From contig JAFKGI010000011.1 in assembly GCA_017307785.1 (NCBI GenBank), positions 62,001-126,000 of the forward strand: a DNA stretch of 64,000 bases, given 5' to 3'. Of this stretch, positions 7,445 through 16,508 are shown in pieces. The translations under genes were made by a program, and so were the position numbers. The DNA comes from Vulcanimicrobiota bacterium. GTDB lineage: Bacteria; Vulcanimicrobiota; Xenobia; Xenobiales; JADMJV01. Numbering within the stretch: position 1 is the first letter of the stretch; the number at the start of each line of letters is the position of its first letter. The notes under the pieces were generated by a model. That model did not search any database and was not told the origin of the DNA. It saw only the letters and a list, made by a program, of their open reading frames with translations.

Positions 7445-9441
7445 TCGTCACTCCCGGGCGCGTGATCACTTTCGGACCAGCGTGTCGTCTCGAAACTAGA
7501 GGCCCGCCACAGGCTGTACAAAGGCGGTAACAGGCCCAACATCACCAACATCCAGAAGTATCCCCACTGAGGCAGATCTTGCTGCACGGTCACGGTATAG
7601 GCAAAAATCGTGTTCGGCACCGGATTGGCCGTGCCCGGCCCCTCCGGATCGGTCCGACCGGTGACATTGGATTGCGGTTCGATGCGCAACAGGTAGTCGC
7701 CACCGGGAACTCCGGAAAGATGCGCGCCGGCGTCTAGTACCGATTCCGACCAGGGGCCATCACTGTCGGATCCCCGTTCCTGATAAAGGGTCACGGCCGT
7801 GTCCCGCGCCTGCTGATTCTTTTCGTCGATCAAACTGATGAGAAAGTATCCCCAGCGCTGCTCCAGCGAGCTGGACTGCACGGAAACATACAGGTTGTGC
7901 CGACCCGGGGGAATGGTCACGTTGGCCAGTTGAGCCCGGTCCGGCTGGTAATCCTTGTAGCTGTATTGCTGGGTAAAGGCCGGCTTGGCCTGAGTGGCGG
8001 CGCGCACCACCAGGTAAAGGAAAGCCAACACGACAAAAGCCAGGTAGGTCAACCAGCGCCGGCTGGAGGCAGCATAATAAGGATTGGGTTGATTGTTGGC
8101 CACGCCTCGAGCTTCTGGAGGGCTCCCCTTGAGTCCGAAGGCTTTCCAGACCTGGCTGCCGCTGACGTAGCGCCCGCTGCTCCAGTTGAGCTCTCCCTCG
8201 CCGCAGTCGGCGGAAAGCACCTCGGGCGGGCAGACGTAGTCGACCACCTGAGCCCCCTCACCCGCGCGCACCCGCCAGTAGAACTCGCCGGCCACATAGT
8301 CCACCGAGGCGTAGGTCGTTTGAAAGTGCTTGAAGTTCTTACCATCCAGGGTCAGCTGACTGTTGGGCGGGTGTCCGGTTGGCATTCCCTGGCCGTTGAC
8401 CGGCACTTTGTGCAGCGGACGCAGCAGACTCCAATGCCCGTTGGTTTCGGTCAGCCACTGATACCCCTGGGTGGGCTCGTAAAGTAGATACTCGCCCCAT
8501 TTATACCGAATGCCTTCGACCACACAGGCTCGAGCCAGGAAACCGATGCAGGTGAAAGGGGCGTCCTGTCCGGGCAGCTTGCCGGTCGAGCCCAGAGGCA
8601 CTTTGGCCGGCACCTTGCCCATGCTTTGCTGGAAGTTGAGCACATCGCGGAAGGTGGCGTCGCTGTTGAGATCCATGGCCGAGTCGCAATATTGGCAGAC
8701 CAGGGTCTGGGACAGACCGCCCGCTTTCAGTTCATGAGGAGCTCCGCAGGTGGGACACTTCAGGGTCTTGAGGTTGACCGCACTGAGAGTGGGTCCGCCC
8801 TCGGCTTCTTCATCTCCGGTGCGCAGGCCCTGGAACTTCAGCTCTTCAAAGCGGCACCAGCGGCCCTCGAAGAGTAGCGGGACGTCCTCGGAGAAATCCA
8901 GCGTGGCCGCCGCTCCCGTGCTGGTGGAAAGGTCGGCGAAAACGGCTTCATAGGAAGTGTCCATGACGAAGGGCAGTTCACCCTCGAAGGTCAACGCGGT
9001 CCCCCGCGAAAGCGAGGTAACCACCGCTCGCTGCTTATCCAGTCCTAGCATCTGGCCGAGTTGGAGTTGGCCGGGACCCGGTGCTCCCTCGCCGGAGCGC
9101 ACGAAGGAGACGAAATATTCCCCCAGATGCTCGCCCAACCAGCCGCCGGCGCCATTGCTGAAAAGGGCATACCACTCGTTCCAAACCGCGTCGGGTCGGT
9201 CCGGCTTGCCCAGGATCATCTGGATACGCCCCACCACCTGGAAGCTCTTGCCCTCAAAAGTGCCCTGCGTGCCCAACTTCACCAGCGAACCATCGGCCTG
9301 CAAGGCGGCCACCTTGCCGACCGCCACCAGCCCCATATCCTTGCGCGCGACCAGGGTCTGGCAGGCCGAACACACGACGTAGGCCGACAGTTCAGAACGG
9401 TAGACGATGGTGTTGCCACAAGACGGGCACTGGGATTGCAT
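7441..9441 (-). CDS. DUF4178 domain protein with zinc ribbons and C-terminal membrane segments
   Basis: 666 residues. It starts with a zinc ribbon ('CPSCGN' and 'CSACQ' about 20 residues apart), followed by a DUF4178-type domain ('IQMILGKPDRPDAVWNEWYALF', residues about 75-180, split here as family hallmark positions). A second zinc ribbon ('CPTCGAPH' and 'CQYCDSAMD') lies near residue 225, followed by a second DUF4178-like region. Two transmembrane segments sit near residues 475-495 and 635-655, enclosing a probably extracytoplasmic beta-rich stretch. DUF4178 genes recur beside membrane SpeE homologues in other bacteria. The start ATG has an AGGCGAG site 6 bases upstream. The biochemical role is unknown. 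Confidence 0.8.
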   Translation of the reverse strand: MQSQCPSCGNTIVYRSELSAYVVCSACQTLVARKDMGLVAVGKVAALQADGSLVKLGTQGTFEGKSFQVVGRIQMILGKPDRPDAVWNEWYALFSNGAGGWLGEHLGEYFVSFVRSGEGAPGPGQLQLGQMLGLDKQRAVVTSLSRGTALTFEGELPFVMDTSYEAVFADLSTSTGAAATLDFSEDVPLLFEGRWCRFEELKFQGLRTGDEEAEGGPTLSAVNLKTLKCPTCGAPHELKAGGLSQTLVCQYCDSAMDLNSDATFRDVLNFQQSMGKVPAKVPLGSTGKLPGQDAPFTCIGFLARACVVEGIRYKWGEYLLYEPTQGYQWLTETNGHWSLLRPLHKVPVNGQGMPTGHPPNSQLTLDGKNFKHFQTTYASVDYVAGEFYWRVRAGEGAQVVDYVCPPEVLSADCGEGELNWSSGRYVSGSQVWKAFGLKGSPPEARGVANNQPNPYYAASSRRWLTYLAFVVLAFLYLVVRAATQAKPAFTQQYSYKDYQPDRAQLANVTIPPGRHNLYVSVQSSSLEQRWGYFLISLIDEKNQQARDTAVTLYQERGSDSDGPWSESVLDAGAHLSGVPGGDYLLRIEPQSNVTGRTDPEGPGTANPVPNTIFAYTVTVQQDLPQWGYFWMLVMLGLLPPLYSLWRASSFETTRWSESDHAPGSDE

Positions 9442-9602
9442 AGCTCGCCTGGATTTGCCCCACCCACCGCTAATCCTTCAGTTCAGATCAGCGTCCGAAG
9501 GGGAAGCGGGCGAGAACGGAAAGCAGGAAAGACCGGAGTGCCAGGGGGTTTTCAGGAGATCAGGAAATCCGTCGCCCAGTCGGGTCCAAACAAAGAGGTA
9601 GT

Positions 9603-10703
9603 TTATACGACCTGCTCTCTCCCGCTTCCCATCTTGCCACCTCCCCCTTCGGACGTGAACAAACGCGGCTCGTGCTTGCGTTTCCAGATGAAGCCGTCGA
9701 GGAGGTAGTGGGTGATCTGGGGGGTGGCCAGCAGGGGGACGATGAGGAATTGCCAGGAGTCCAGGCTCCAGCCGGTTCCGAACAGCCAACCACGGTCGTG
9801 CCAGACGGTCCGGTCCCAGAGCAGTTCCTCGGCATAAGCCAGGGCCCACAGGCTGACCAGGAAGGCCCACCAGGGGGTACCGCGCGACTGGCTGCGACTG
9901 TAGACCAGCGCCATGTAGGGGATGCCGTGGATCAGCACGTTGGTGACGGTAAAAGCGTAGTCGGAATTGAAGACGACGATGCCCACATACCAGCAAAACC
10001 AGGTGGTCAGCACCACCATATCCTTGCCTGGTGAAGGCTTGCCTCGTCCCAGGTAAGTGGCCGCGGCGCGCACGGTGTAGGCGCTCAGGCACAGCCAGTA
10101 GAACGGCGCCAGCAACTGCTCCAGCAGGGCCGGGGCGGCGTAGAAGTCATCGGCCAGAAACCACCAGAACTTGCGCGGCAAATGCGCGTGCCAGTAGGCC
10201 AGCGGATAGAGGGTCAACAAATAGATGGTGGCCGTGTCCAAGACGCGCTGCCAGCCGCCGGGGTCGCCGTTCTTGGCTCGATACAAGGCCACCCAACCAT
10301 ACTGCTGGCGCACAAAGTGCCAGACCGCCAGGTAAGCCAGAGCCCGCCAGAAAATCGCGCCGCCGGCCGCCCAGTAGAGCAAAGCACCGACCAGAAACGA
10401 GAGCAGCGGAGTACCGAAGTAAAGCCCCGGTCTGCGGCGCAGTTGGTCGACATCAAAATAGGTGCGAAAGCAGGTCGACCAGACGTGGGCCACGTCCACG
10501 AACAGCACCGCCACCACCCAGGTCCACTCCGGCGAAGAGCCATCCAGGTAACCCATGTGGTGCCCCCAGAGCAAGGCCAGTACGGAGAGCAGCGCGCTGC
10601 CCAGAAAAACCCCGACGTCCACCCTGGGTGAAAAAAGAGTCCAACTCACCAGACCACCGGCTTTCGGTTTGCGCGTCGCGAGTCTTTTTTGCGCAACCGC
10701 CAA
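9603..10703 (-). CDS. Polytopic membrane protein with conserved-looking histidines
   Basis: Up to 366 residues with about eight or nine hydrophobic segments. Histidines recur inside or beside membrane segments ('WGHHMGY', 'DVAHVWSTCFRTYFD', 'VWHFVRQQYGW', 'LIHGIPYMAL', 'ITHYLLDGF'). This resembles di-metal membrane oxygenases of the desaturase or Brp/Blh kind, but I cannot confirm membership. The frame begins with TTG at 10703, giving an Arg/Lys-rich cytoplasmic N-terminus; a GTG at 10649 is an equally possible start. It lies 161 bases upstream of the DUF4178 gene on the same strand, so operon membership is possible but uncertain. Confidence 0.65.
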   Translation of the reverse strand: MAVAQKRLATRKPKAGGLVSWTLFSPRVDVGVFLGSALLSVLALLWGHHMGYLDGSSPEWTWVVAVLFVDVAHVWSTCFRTYFDVDQLRRRPGLYFGTPLLSFLVGALLYWAAGGAIFWRALAYLAVWHFVRQQYGWVALYRAKNGDPGGWQRVLDTATIYLLTLYPLAYWHAHLPRKFWWFLADDFYAAPALLEQLLAPFYWLCLSAYTVRAAATYLGRGKPSPGKDMVVLTTWFCWYVGIVVFNSDYAFTVTNVLIHGIPYMALVYSRSQSRGTPWWAFLVSLWALAYAEELLWDRTVWHDRGWLFGTGWSLDSWQFLIVPLLATPQITHYLLDGFIWKRKHEPRLFTSEGGGGKMGSGREQVV

Positions 10704-10744
10704 AAGAGGCTTTACAGATCGGCATTTGAAATTGATAAACTCTT

Positions 10745-12973
10745 ATGGCTAATTCTTCGGGTGGGTTCAACGTCAACGGCGCACCGCTGGATCGGGGTCA
10801 GTTCAATCCGCAAGTGCTGCGCCAACTAACCCAGGCGGCCGGTGCGGTGCCGCTGGACGGCAACAACGCCAAAAGCTGGAACCAGCTGGCCGACACCATC
10901 GAGCACCAGGACGAGGTCACCAAAGAAGACTTCGAGGCCTTTCGCAGCTTCTCCAAAGAGGTCCGCGAAGAGCGCCGCGATATGCGCAAACGCGCCCCGG
11001 GCGGCTATCGCGATCCCAAAGTAGCCGCCGCCCTGGTCCCGCTCAACGTCTTTGACACCCAGATGAAGAAGCTGACCGAGGCACAGCGCCTGACCACCGC
11101 CAAAGCGGCCGTGGCCGCCGCCGCGGGAGCCTCCTTTGGCGCCGCCAACGTAGTAACCGCCTACCACGCTTACGCCAACCTGCCCAAATCGGGACTCAAC
11201 AACCTGGTCCAGGCCATGGAGTCCGAACCCGGCAAACTCAGCTTTCCCGGCAACAAAGTCGAGCAAGTCCACCAAGAAAACCTGTGGCGCTCGATGAACA
11301 ACCTGCTCGACGAAGGCACCGCCTCGGCCAAAGCGGGCAAACCGGTGGAAGTCAACGCCCAATACTACGAGTTGACCAGCCAGGCCATTCTGGGCAAACT
11401 GGCCGACAATGCCGCCGCCGGCAACAAAGTGCGCGTCAACGTCGACCCGGGCCACCTGCTGCCCTACAAAGGCACCACCCTGGACGCCGACGACCTGCCC
11501 GACAAACTGCGCGGCCTGCTGCAACTGGCCGATGCCCCCGGCGATGTGGCCATCTCCATGTATCCCGTCAACAAGCACCTGGGCAGCGGCACCGACCTGA
11601 TGCACCGCAAAGGTCTGCGCGTGGGCGACAAGTTCCTACTTTCGGGCATGAACGCCAACGGTGGATCGGGCGAGAACATCGACGCCGGCTACGTCATCGA
11701 AGGTCCGGCCGCACGCAAACTGGTGCAGAACTTTTCGCGCGACGTGCAAAACAGCAAGGACGCCACGCTGGTCGACCTCTACGGCGAAAAAGGCATCGAG
11801 GGACTGCTCGAGCGCGACATTCGCATGGGCAGACGCGGCCTGGTCAGCCTGGCCGATGGCCTGAATGGTCCCGACGAGGCGGGCACGGAATCAGCTCGTC
11901 CCCAATCCTACGGGGCTCTGCAAGGCTACTTCAAAGAGCGCGGCTTTGACCTGGACAAGTTCATCGATTTACCGGCCGACGAAAAGGGTCCGCACCTGGA
12001 CAGCGCCATCGCCGAGAATCGCTCGCTGCCCCTTTCCGACTACGGCAAACGGCGCCTCAACGACATGATCAAGCTGGTGCACAAAGAAGTGCACAGCCCG
12101 GAAAATCAGAAAAAGCTGGATGACATCACGCCCCCCAGCGACGCCGCCAAAGGAACCTCGGTGGTCTCCCTGGCCGACACCCCCACCGAGCGTGAGCAAC
12201 TGCTGTTGCAGTCGATCAACGAGGCCGAAAAATTCATCTACGTACCCGCCTTCGTGATCACCCGACCGGTAGCCGCCGCCCTGGCTGCCAAGGCCAAAGA
12301 CATGGAAACAGCCGGCAAAAAGATCGACATCAAGGTACTGGCAGACCCCGGCATTTATCCGGACGGCGGTACGCCAAACTCCTGGGGCGTGAAGTTCCTC
12401 GAGGACAACAACATCCCGGTGCGCTGGGCGGCCCTGCCGCGGACCGGCCAGCATGACCGCAAAGTCCACGCCAAAGAACTGCTCACCGACAAGAGCGACT
12501 TTGTAGGCAGCACCAACTTCTCCAACAAAGGCCTGCGCGAGAATCACGAGCACAGCGGCGCCATCCAGTTCAATCCGGACGACCCGCTGTCGGTGCGTCA
12601 GCAGCAGCAGGCCAAGTCCAGCTTTGAAGAGCTGTGGAACGACTTCAGCGTGGAATCCAACTCGCTGCAGACCGCCCAGGCCTGGAAAAAGAACTACCAG
12701 GGCCCGGACAAGGAATTCCAGGTCGAAGATGCGCGCGGCAGCGCCATTCGCAAGGCCATCCGCGGCATCGACACCTATGAAAAAGAGAGCGGCCGCTGGG
12801 TAGGTACACAAATCGAAACACTCGGCCTCGACTCCCAGGTGAAGGAGCTCATGGCCAAGGGCTACGACGACGGCAATGCTAAGCTGAAAGCCCTTCGCGA
12901 CGCCATGGGACCGGAGCAATTCTTGGAAGGCCTGCACAGCCTGCCCACCTATCAGGCGCTACAGGGTCGATAG
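10745..12973 (+). CDS. Phospholipase D-like protein, paralogue A
   Basis: 742 residues, no signal peptide, starting 'MANSSGGFNVNG'. The C-terminal half carries a classical HKD motif 'HAKELLTD' followed by 'GSTNFSNKG' (about residues 575-600). An earlier 'HRKGLRVGDKFLLSGMN' (about 285-301) resembles the first HKD, but the Asp is one position late (HxKx5D). Residues 1-140 are helical and contain no recognised domain. It is the first of two tandem paralogues whose C-terminal parts are nearly collinear. No clear ribosome binding site precedes the ATG. Family members act on phosphodiester bonds of lipids or nucleic acids; the substrate here is unknown. Confidence 0.75.
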   Translation: MANSSGGFNVNGAPLDRGQFNPQVLRQLTQAAGAVPLDGNNAKSWNQLADTIEHQDEVTKEDFEAFRSFSKEVREERRDMRKRAPGGYRDPKVAAALVPLNVFDTQMKKLTEAQRLTTAKAAVAAAAGASFGAANVVTAYHAYANLPKSGLNNLVQAMESEPGKLSFPGNKVEQVHQENLWRSMNNLLDEGTASAKAGKPVEVNAQYYELTSQAILGKLADNAAAGNKVRVNVDPGHLLPYKGTTLDADDLPDKLRGLLQLADAPGDVAISMYPVNKHLGSGTDLMHRKGLRVGDKFLLSGMNANGGSGENIDAGYVIEGPAARKLVQNFSRDVQNSKDATLVDLYGEKGIEGLLERDIRMGRRGLVSLADGLNGPDEAGTESARPQSYGALQGYFKERGFDLDKFIDLPADEKGPHLDSAIAENRSLPLSDYGKRRLNDMIKLVHKEVHSPENQKKLDDITPPSDAAKGTSVVSLADTPTEREQLLLQSINEAEKFIYVPAFVITRPVAAALAAKAKDMETAGKKIDIKVLADPGIYPDGGTPNSWGVKFLEDNNIPVRWAALPRTGQHDRKVHAKELLTDKSDFVGSTNFSNKGLRENHEHSGAIQFNPDDPLSVRQQQQAKSSFEELWNDFSVESNSLQTAQAWKKNYQGPDKEFQVEDARGSAIRKAIRGIDTYEKESGRWVGTQIETLGLDSQVKELMAKGYDDGNAKLKALRDAMGPEQFLEGLHSLPTYQALQGR

Positions 12974-13063
12974 TTGTTGAGCTGTTAACAATTTGGCAAT
13001 AAATTGGTGCAGTATTCGCAACACCTGCCCAGAACATGTTCCTCGTAGATCTGGAGGCGCATG

Positions 13064-15322
13064 ATGAATTCTAGTTCAAGCTTTAACGTCGGTGGGACTC
13101 CCCTGGACCGCAGCAAGTACAACGCGGACCGCTTTGCCAAGTTCACCGACATCGCGGCCAAAGTTCCGGTCGAAGGCAACAAGTCCCCGGAAGAATGGAC
13201 CGAGATCGCCGATCGCATCAAGAAAGACGACAGCGTCTCCAAAGAAGACCTGGCCGCTTTCCAGGATCTCTCGAAGGCCGCCAAGCCGGAGCGGACCCGC
13301 CTGCGCAAAGAACTGGCCGCCAGCGGCTACAAGGACCAGAAGCTGCGCGACCAGTTGATCCCCTTCAACCTTTTCGACGGGCCCTTCGGCCGCCTGACCG
13401 AATCGCTGCGCCTGGGCAACGCCAAGGTCGCCGTCGAAGCGCTGGCCAACGCCTCCTTCGGCCCGCTGGGCGTGGTTACCGCCTACCAGGCTTACGCCAA
13501 CCTGGCTCAGCAGCCGCTTCAAGACCTGGTCTCCTCGATCGAATCGGTGGAAGCCGGAAAAGCCCAGAACTACTACCCGGGCAATCAGGTCAAGCAGTTC
13601 CATCACGAGGCCGTCTGGCAGAAAATGAACCAGATGCTCGACCACGGCCTGGAGTCGGCCAAGTCAGGCAACAAGCTGGAAATCAACGCCCAATACTACG
13701 AGCTCACCAATCCGGAGTTCGTTGGCAAGCTGGCAAAAAATGCCGAAGCCGGCAACAAAGTCCGCATCAACATCGATCCGGGTCGCCTGGTGCCTTACCA
13801 GGGCAACACCATCGAGATGGACGACTACCCGGACAAGATGCGCAGCCTGATTCAGCTTTCCCAGGCCAAAGGCGACCTGGGTATCTCCACCTATCCAGTC
13901 AGCAAGATCCTGGGCGATCCCAATGACCTGATGCATCGCAAGGGCCTGCGTGTAGGCGACGAGTTCTTGCTCTCGGGCATGAACGCCAACTCCGGCTCGG
14001 GCGAAAACATCGACGCCGGCTACTCCATCGAGGGCCCGGCCGCCCGCCAGCTGGTGCACAACTTCTCGCGCGACGTGAAAGACAGCCTCGGTCACACCAA
14101 CGAGGAAGTCTACGGCGAGAAAGCCATCTCCAGCTTCCAGGAGAAGAACGTTCTCTTCGGTCGCCGCGGCATCGTCTCGCTGCTGGACGTGATGGGCAAG
14201 GACGGCCCGGCTCCGGCCGGCACCGGCCTGGAGAAACCCAAAGACTTCAAGGAACTGAGCGAGTATGCCAAGGGCAAAGGATTTGACCTGCGCCAGATGT
14301 TCGATTGCCCGGCCGCTCAACTGGAGCCCCTGGTCAATTCGATGCTGGCCGGTGGCGAACCGATTCCCGTGACCTCCTTCACCAAAGACCTGATCCTCAA
14401 GCTTTCTCAGAAAGCCATGGACGCCACTCGCACCCCCGAGAACGTGGCGCGCCTCAACGACATCACCCTGCCCAAGGGCGACCCCCAGGGCAAAACCGTG
14501 GTCTCGTTGGCCGACGTCCCCACCGAGCGCGAAACCGAACTGATCATGGCCATTCACAACGCCGAAAAGTTCATCTACGTGCCGGCCTTCGTCATGACCA
14601 AGCCGATCGCGGCCGCCCTGGTGGCCAAGAACAACGAGATGCAGGCCCAGGGCAAAGAGTTCGACGTCAAAGTCATCGCCGACCCCGGCATCTATCCTGA
14701 CGGCGGAACCCCCAACGAAGACGGCGTGAAAATGCTGGAAGATGGCGGCATCAACGTGCGCTGGGCGCTACTGCCCCGCTGCGGCAGCCACGACCGCAAG
14801 ATTCACGCCAAAGAACTGCTCACCGACAAGTCCGAGTTCTTCGGCAGCACCAACTTCTCCAAGAAGGGTCTGCGCGAAAACTGGGAGCACAGCGGAGTGG
14901 TCCACTTCGACGCCGGCGACAGCAGCAGCATCTCCGAACGGGACGACGCCAAGGCTCACTTCGAAGACCTTTGGAACCACTTCAGCTATGAGTGCAACAC
15001 CATTAAACTGGCCAGCCTCTGGAAGAAGAACTACGAAGGCAAGGACAAGGACTTCCAGATCCAGGACGCCCGCTTTGGCGCCCTGCGCAAAGTCCTCAAG
15101 GGCATCGAGAAGTACGAAGAAGAAACCGGCGCCTGGATGGAAAAACAGATCGAGCAGCCCGACATCAAGCGCCTCATGGCTCAAATGCAGGCCACCGGCA
15201 TCGACGAATTGAGCGCCGCTCACCTGGCTGTGCGTAAGACCATGGGCGACGAAGACTACTTCAAGACCCTGCAAGACTTCGCCAGTTATGGGGAACTCAA
15301 AAAGCTCGCCCCCCGCAACTAA
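13064..15322 (+). CDS. Phospholipase D-like protein, paralogue B
   Basis: 752 residues, collinear with the gene just upstream: same N-terminus style ('MNSSSSFNVGGTPLDRSKY'), same shifted first motif 'HRKGLRVGDEFLLSGMN' and same second HKD 'HAKELLTDKSEFFGSTNFS'. Two ATGs stand in tandem at 13061 and 13064; the second has a better 6-base spacing from GGAGG (13053-13057) and gives the N-terminus most like paralogue A. There is no signal peptide. The pair probably arose by tandem duplication, and both copies keep the catalytic-looking residues. A strong bidirectional terminator follows at 15342. Confidence 0.78.
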   Translation: MNSSSSFNVGGTPLDRSKYNADRFAKFTDIAAKVPVEGNKSPEEWTEIADRIKKDDSVSKEDLAAFQDLSKAAKPERTRLRKELAASGYKDQKLRDQLIPFNLFDGPFGRLTESLRLGNAKVAVEALANASFGPLGVVTAYQAYANLAQQPLQDLVSSIESVEAGKAQNYYPGNQVKQFHHEAVWQKMNQMLDHGLESAKSGNKLEINAQYYELTNPEFVGKLAKNAEAGNKVRINIDPGRLVPYQGNTIEMDDYPDKMRSLIQLSQAKGDLGISTYPVSKILGDPNDLMHRKGLRVGDEFLLSGMNANSGSGENIDAGYSIEGPAARQLVHNFSRDVKDSLGHTNEEVYGEKAISSFQEKNVLFGRRGIVSLLDVMGKDGPAPAGTGLEKPKDFKELSEYAKGKGFDLRQMFDCPAAQLEPLVNSMLAGGEPIPVTSFTKDLILKLSQKAMDATRTPENVARLNDITLPKGDPQGKTVVSLADVPTERETELIMAIHNAEKFIYVPAFVMTKPIAAALVAKNNEMQAQGKEFDVKVIADPGIYPDGGTPNEDGVKMLEDGGINVRWALLPRCGSHDRKIHAKELLTDKSEFFGSTNFSKKGLRENWEHSGVVHFDAGDSSSISERDDAKAHFEDLWNHFSYECNTIKLASLWKKNYEGKDKDFQIQDARFGALRKVLKGIEKYEEETGAWMEKQIEQPDIKRLMAQMQATGIDELSAAHLAVRKTMGDEDYFKTLQDFASYGELKKLAPRN

Positions 15323-15341
15323 TCGAACTACGAAATCAAAA

Positions 15342-15374
15342 AAAGCCCGGACTTTGTAAGAAAGTCCGGGCTTT
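15342..15374. terminator. Bidirectional intrinsic terminator
   Basis: A perfect 14-bp stem (AAAGCCCGGACTTT / AAAGTCCGGGCTTT) with a 5-base loop lies between the convergent genes ending at 15322 and 15393. The A/T ends of the stem give U-rich 3' flanks in both directions. Confidence 0.9.
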
Positions 15375-15392
15375 GTTGTTCGTCAGTCTCTT

Positions 15393-16064
15393 TTATTTTT
15401 TGCCGTTTTCCGCTTCTTTGGCGGCTTCTTTCTTGGCGTTGTCAATCGATTTGAGCAGGTTCGGATACTGCTCGGGCTGGGCCTTAAGATTCTTGCGGGC
15501 GTGCACCACCCCGCCGATGAGGGCGCCGACGGGAGCAGCCGAGATAATACCGGCAGTGGCTCCGGCCAGTCCGCCGTGAACTCCGGCCAGAGCGCCCAGA
15601 GCGCCACCGCCGTAGTGACCGAGCAATCCGCCGACCACGCCGCCGACCACCAGGCCGCCGAAGCCGTAGAACAGGGCGCGCACGTCCTGGGGACCCTTGG
15701 TGACGCCCAGGTAACCCAGGCCACCGGCACCGCCGATGACGCCGGCCGTACCCAACGTGAAGGCGGCCGTGGCGCCGACGACTCCGCCGACCACACCGCC
15801 CATCGCTCCCAGTCCGGCGGCCACGCCGCCCAGGGCCAGAGCGCCCACGGCCATACCGGTCCGGCTGGCCTTGAAAAGGTTCTTGAATTCTTTCATGGTG
15901 ACTTCGGAGTCCGCTTTGTCGTTCTTGGGGGCGTTGCCCGGGGGCACATCCACCGGAGGAGAGTTCGGCTCCGGGGTGGGAGCGGGCGCCTGGGTAGCGG
16001 GAGCCTCCGGCTTGGGGGTCAGGCTACGGCCCGGCTGAAACTGAGGCGCATTCGCGATCTTCAT
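15393..16064 (-). CDS. Glycine-zipper membrane protein with Pro-rich N-terminus
   Basis: 223 residues. After a short Pro/Ala-rich N-terminus (about residues 10-55) and a polar helix ('MKEFKNLFKASRTG') comes a long run of Gly/Ala/Val segments with GxxxG spacing (about 70-190), typical of glycine-zipper proteins that pack in membranes. The tail is Lys/Glu-rich ('KKEAAKEAENGKK'). The ATG at 16064 has an AGGAGAG site 7-8 bases upstream, and the longer frame above it is rejected. No function is recognised. It is convergent with the PLD-like pair across a shared terminator. Confidence 0.72.
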   Translation of the reverse strand: MKIANAPQFQPGRSLTPKPEAPATQAPAPTPEPNSPPVDVPPGNAPKNDKADSEVTMKEFKNLFKASRTGMAVGALALGGVAAGLGAMGGVVGGVVGATAAFTLGTAGVIGGAGGLGYLGVTKGPQDVRALFYGFGGLVVGGVVGGLLGHYGGGALGALAGVHGGLAGATAGIISAAPVGALIGGVVHARKNLKAQPEQYPNLLKSIDNAKKEAAKEAENGKK

Positions 16065-16209
16065 AGTGATTGCTCTCCTGTTGTCTCTGTGTTCTTGAAG
16101 ACAAGAGTAGCCAGGCTCACCAAAAAAGCTCTGAAACAGAGTTGTGAACATCCGGCAAAGAAAAGCCGCAAACAGTTAACATCGGCAACACTTCGGACAC
16201 ATCCAGCAC

Positions 16210-16383
16210 GTTGCCCGGGGGTAGCCCCCGTGGTTCTATATGAGTAAGCAAACGGTTCGCCAACACGGCAAACCGAATCGTAGAAGGGTTTCCCGCCTAC
16301 GAGTTTGCGGTGTCGCAAGACACCAGACCCCTCCGAACCTGCATTTAATTATGACCGCCCGATTCTGTCGGGCGTTTTTTTTT
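16210..16383 (+). ncRNA. Candidate structured small RNA of unknown class
   Basis: The 444-base gap between hemH and the glycine-zipper gene contains dense secondary structure. Hairpin CGGGGG-TAG-CCCCCG lies at 16216-16230. A three-way junction is closed by GCAAAC (16248-16253) with GTTTGC (16303-16308); it holds hairpins CGGTTCGCC/GGCAAACCG (16253-16275) and TCGTAG/CTACGA (16278-16302). Hairpin GGTGTC-GCAA-GACACC (16309-16324) carries a GNRA tetraloop. The terminator follows at 16356. The GNRA loop and T-run favour the plus strand. No plus-strand gene follows within 2.8 kb, so it is more likely a stand-alone RNA than a riboswitch. It does not match 6S, SRP, tmRNA or RNase P signatures that I know. 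Confidence 0.45.
16356..16383 (+). terminator. Intrinsic terminator of the candidate small RNA
   Basis: Stem CGCCCGA / TCGGGCG with a 5-base loop is followed directly by nine T residues on the plus strand. Confidence 0.85.
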
Positions 16384-16508
16384 GCCCTTTGGGGAGAGGG
16401 GAAGGGTTGGAGAGAGGGAGAGAGTCCACCCCTGGGCGAGATATCAGCTAGCTCGAGAGAGCAGGGCGGTGAGCGAGAGTCTCTCCCCCTCCCCCCAAAC
16501 TCCCCCTC

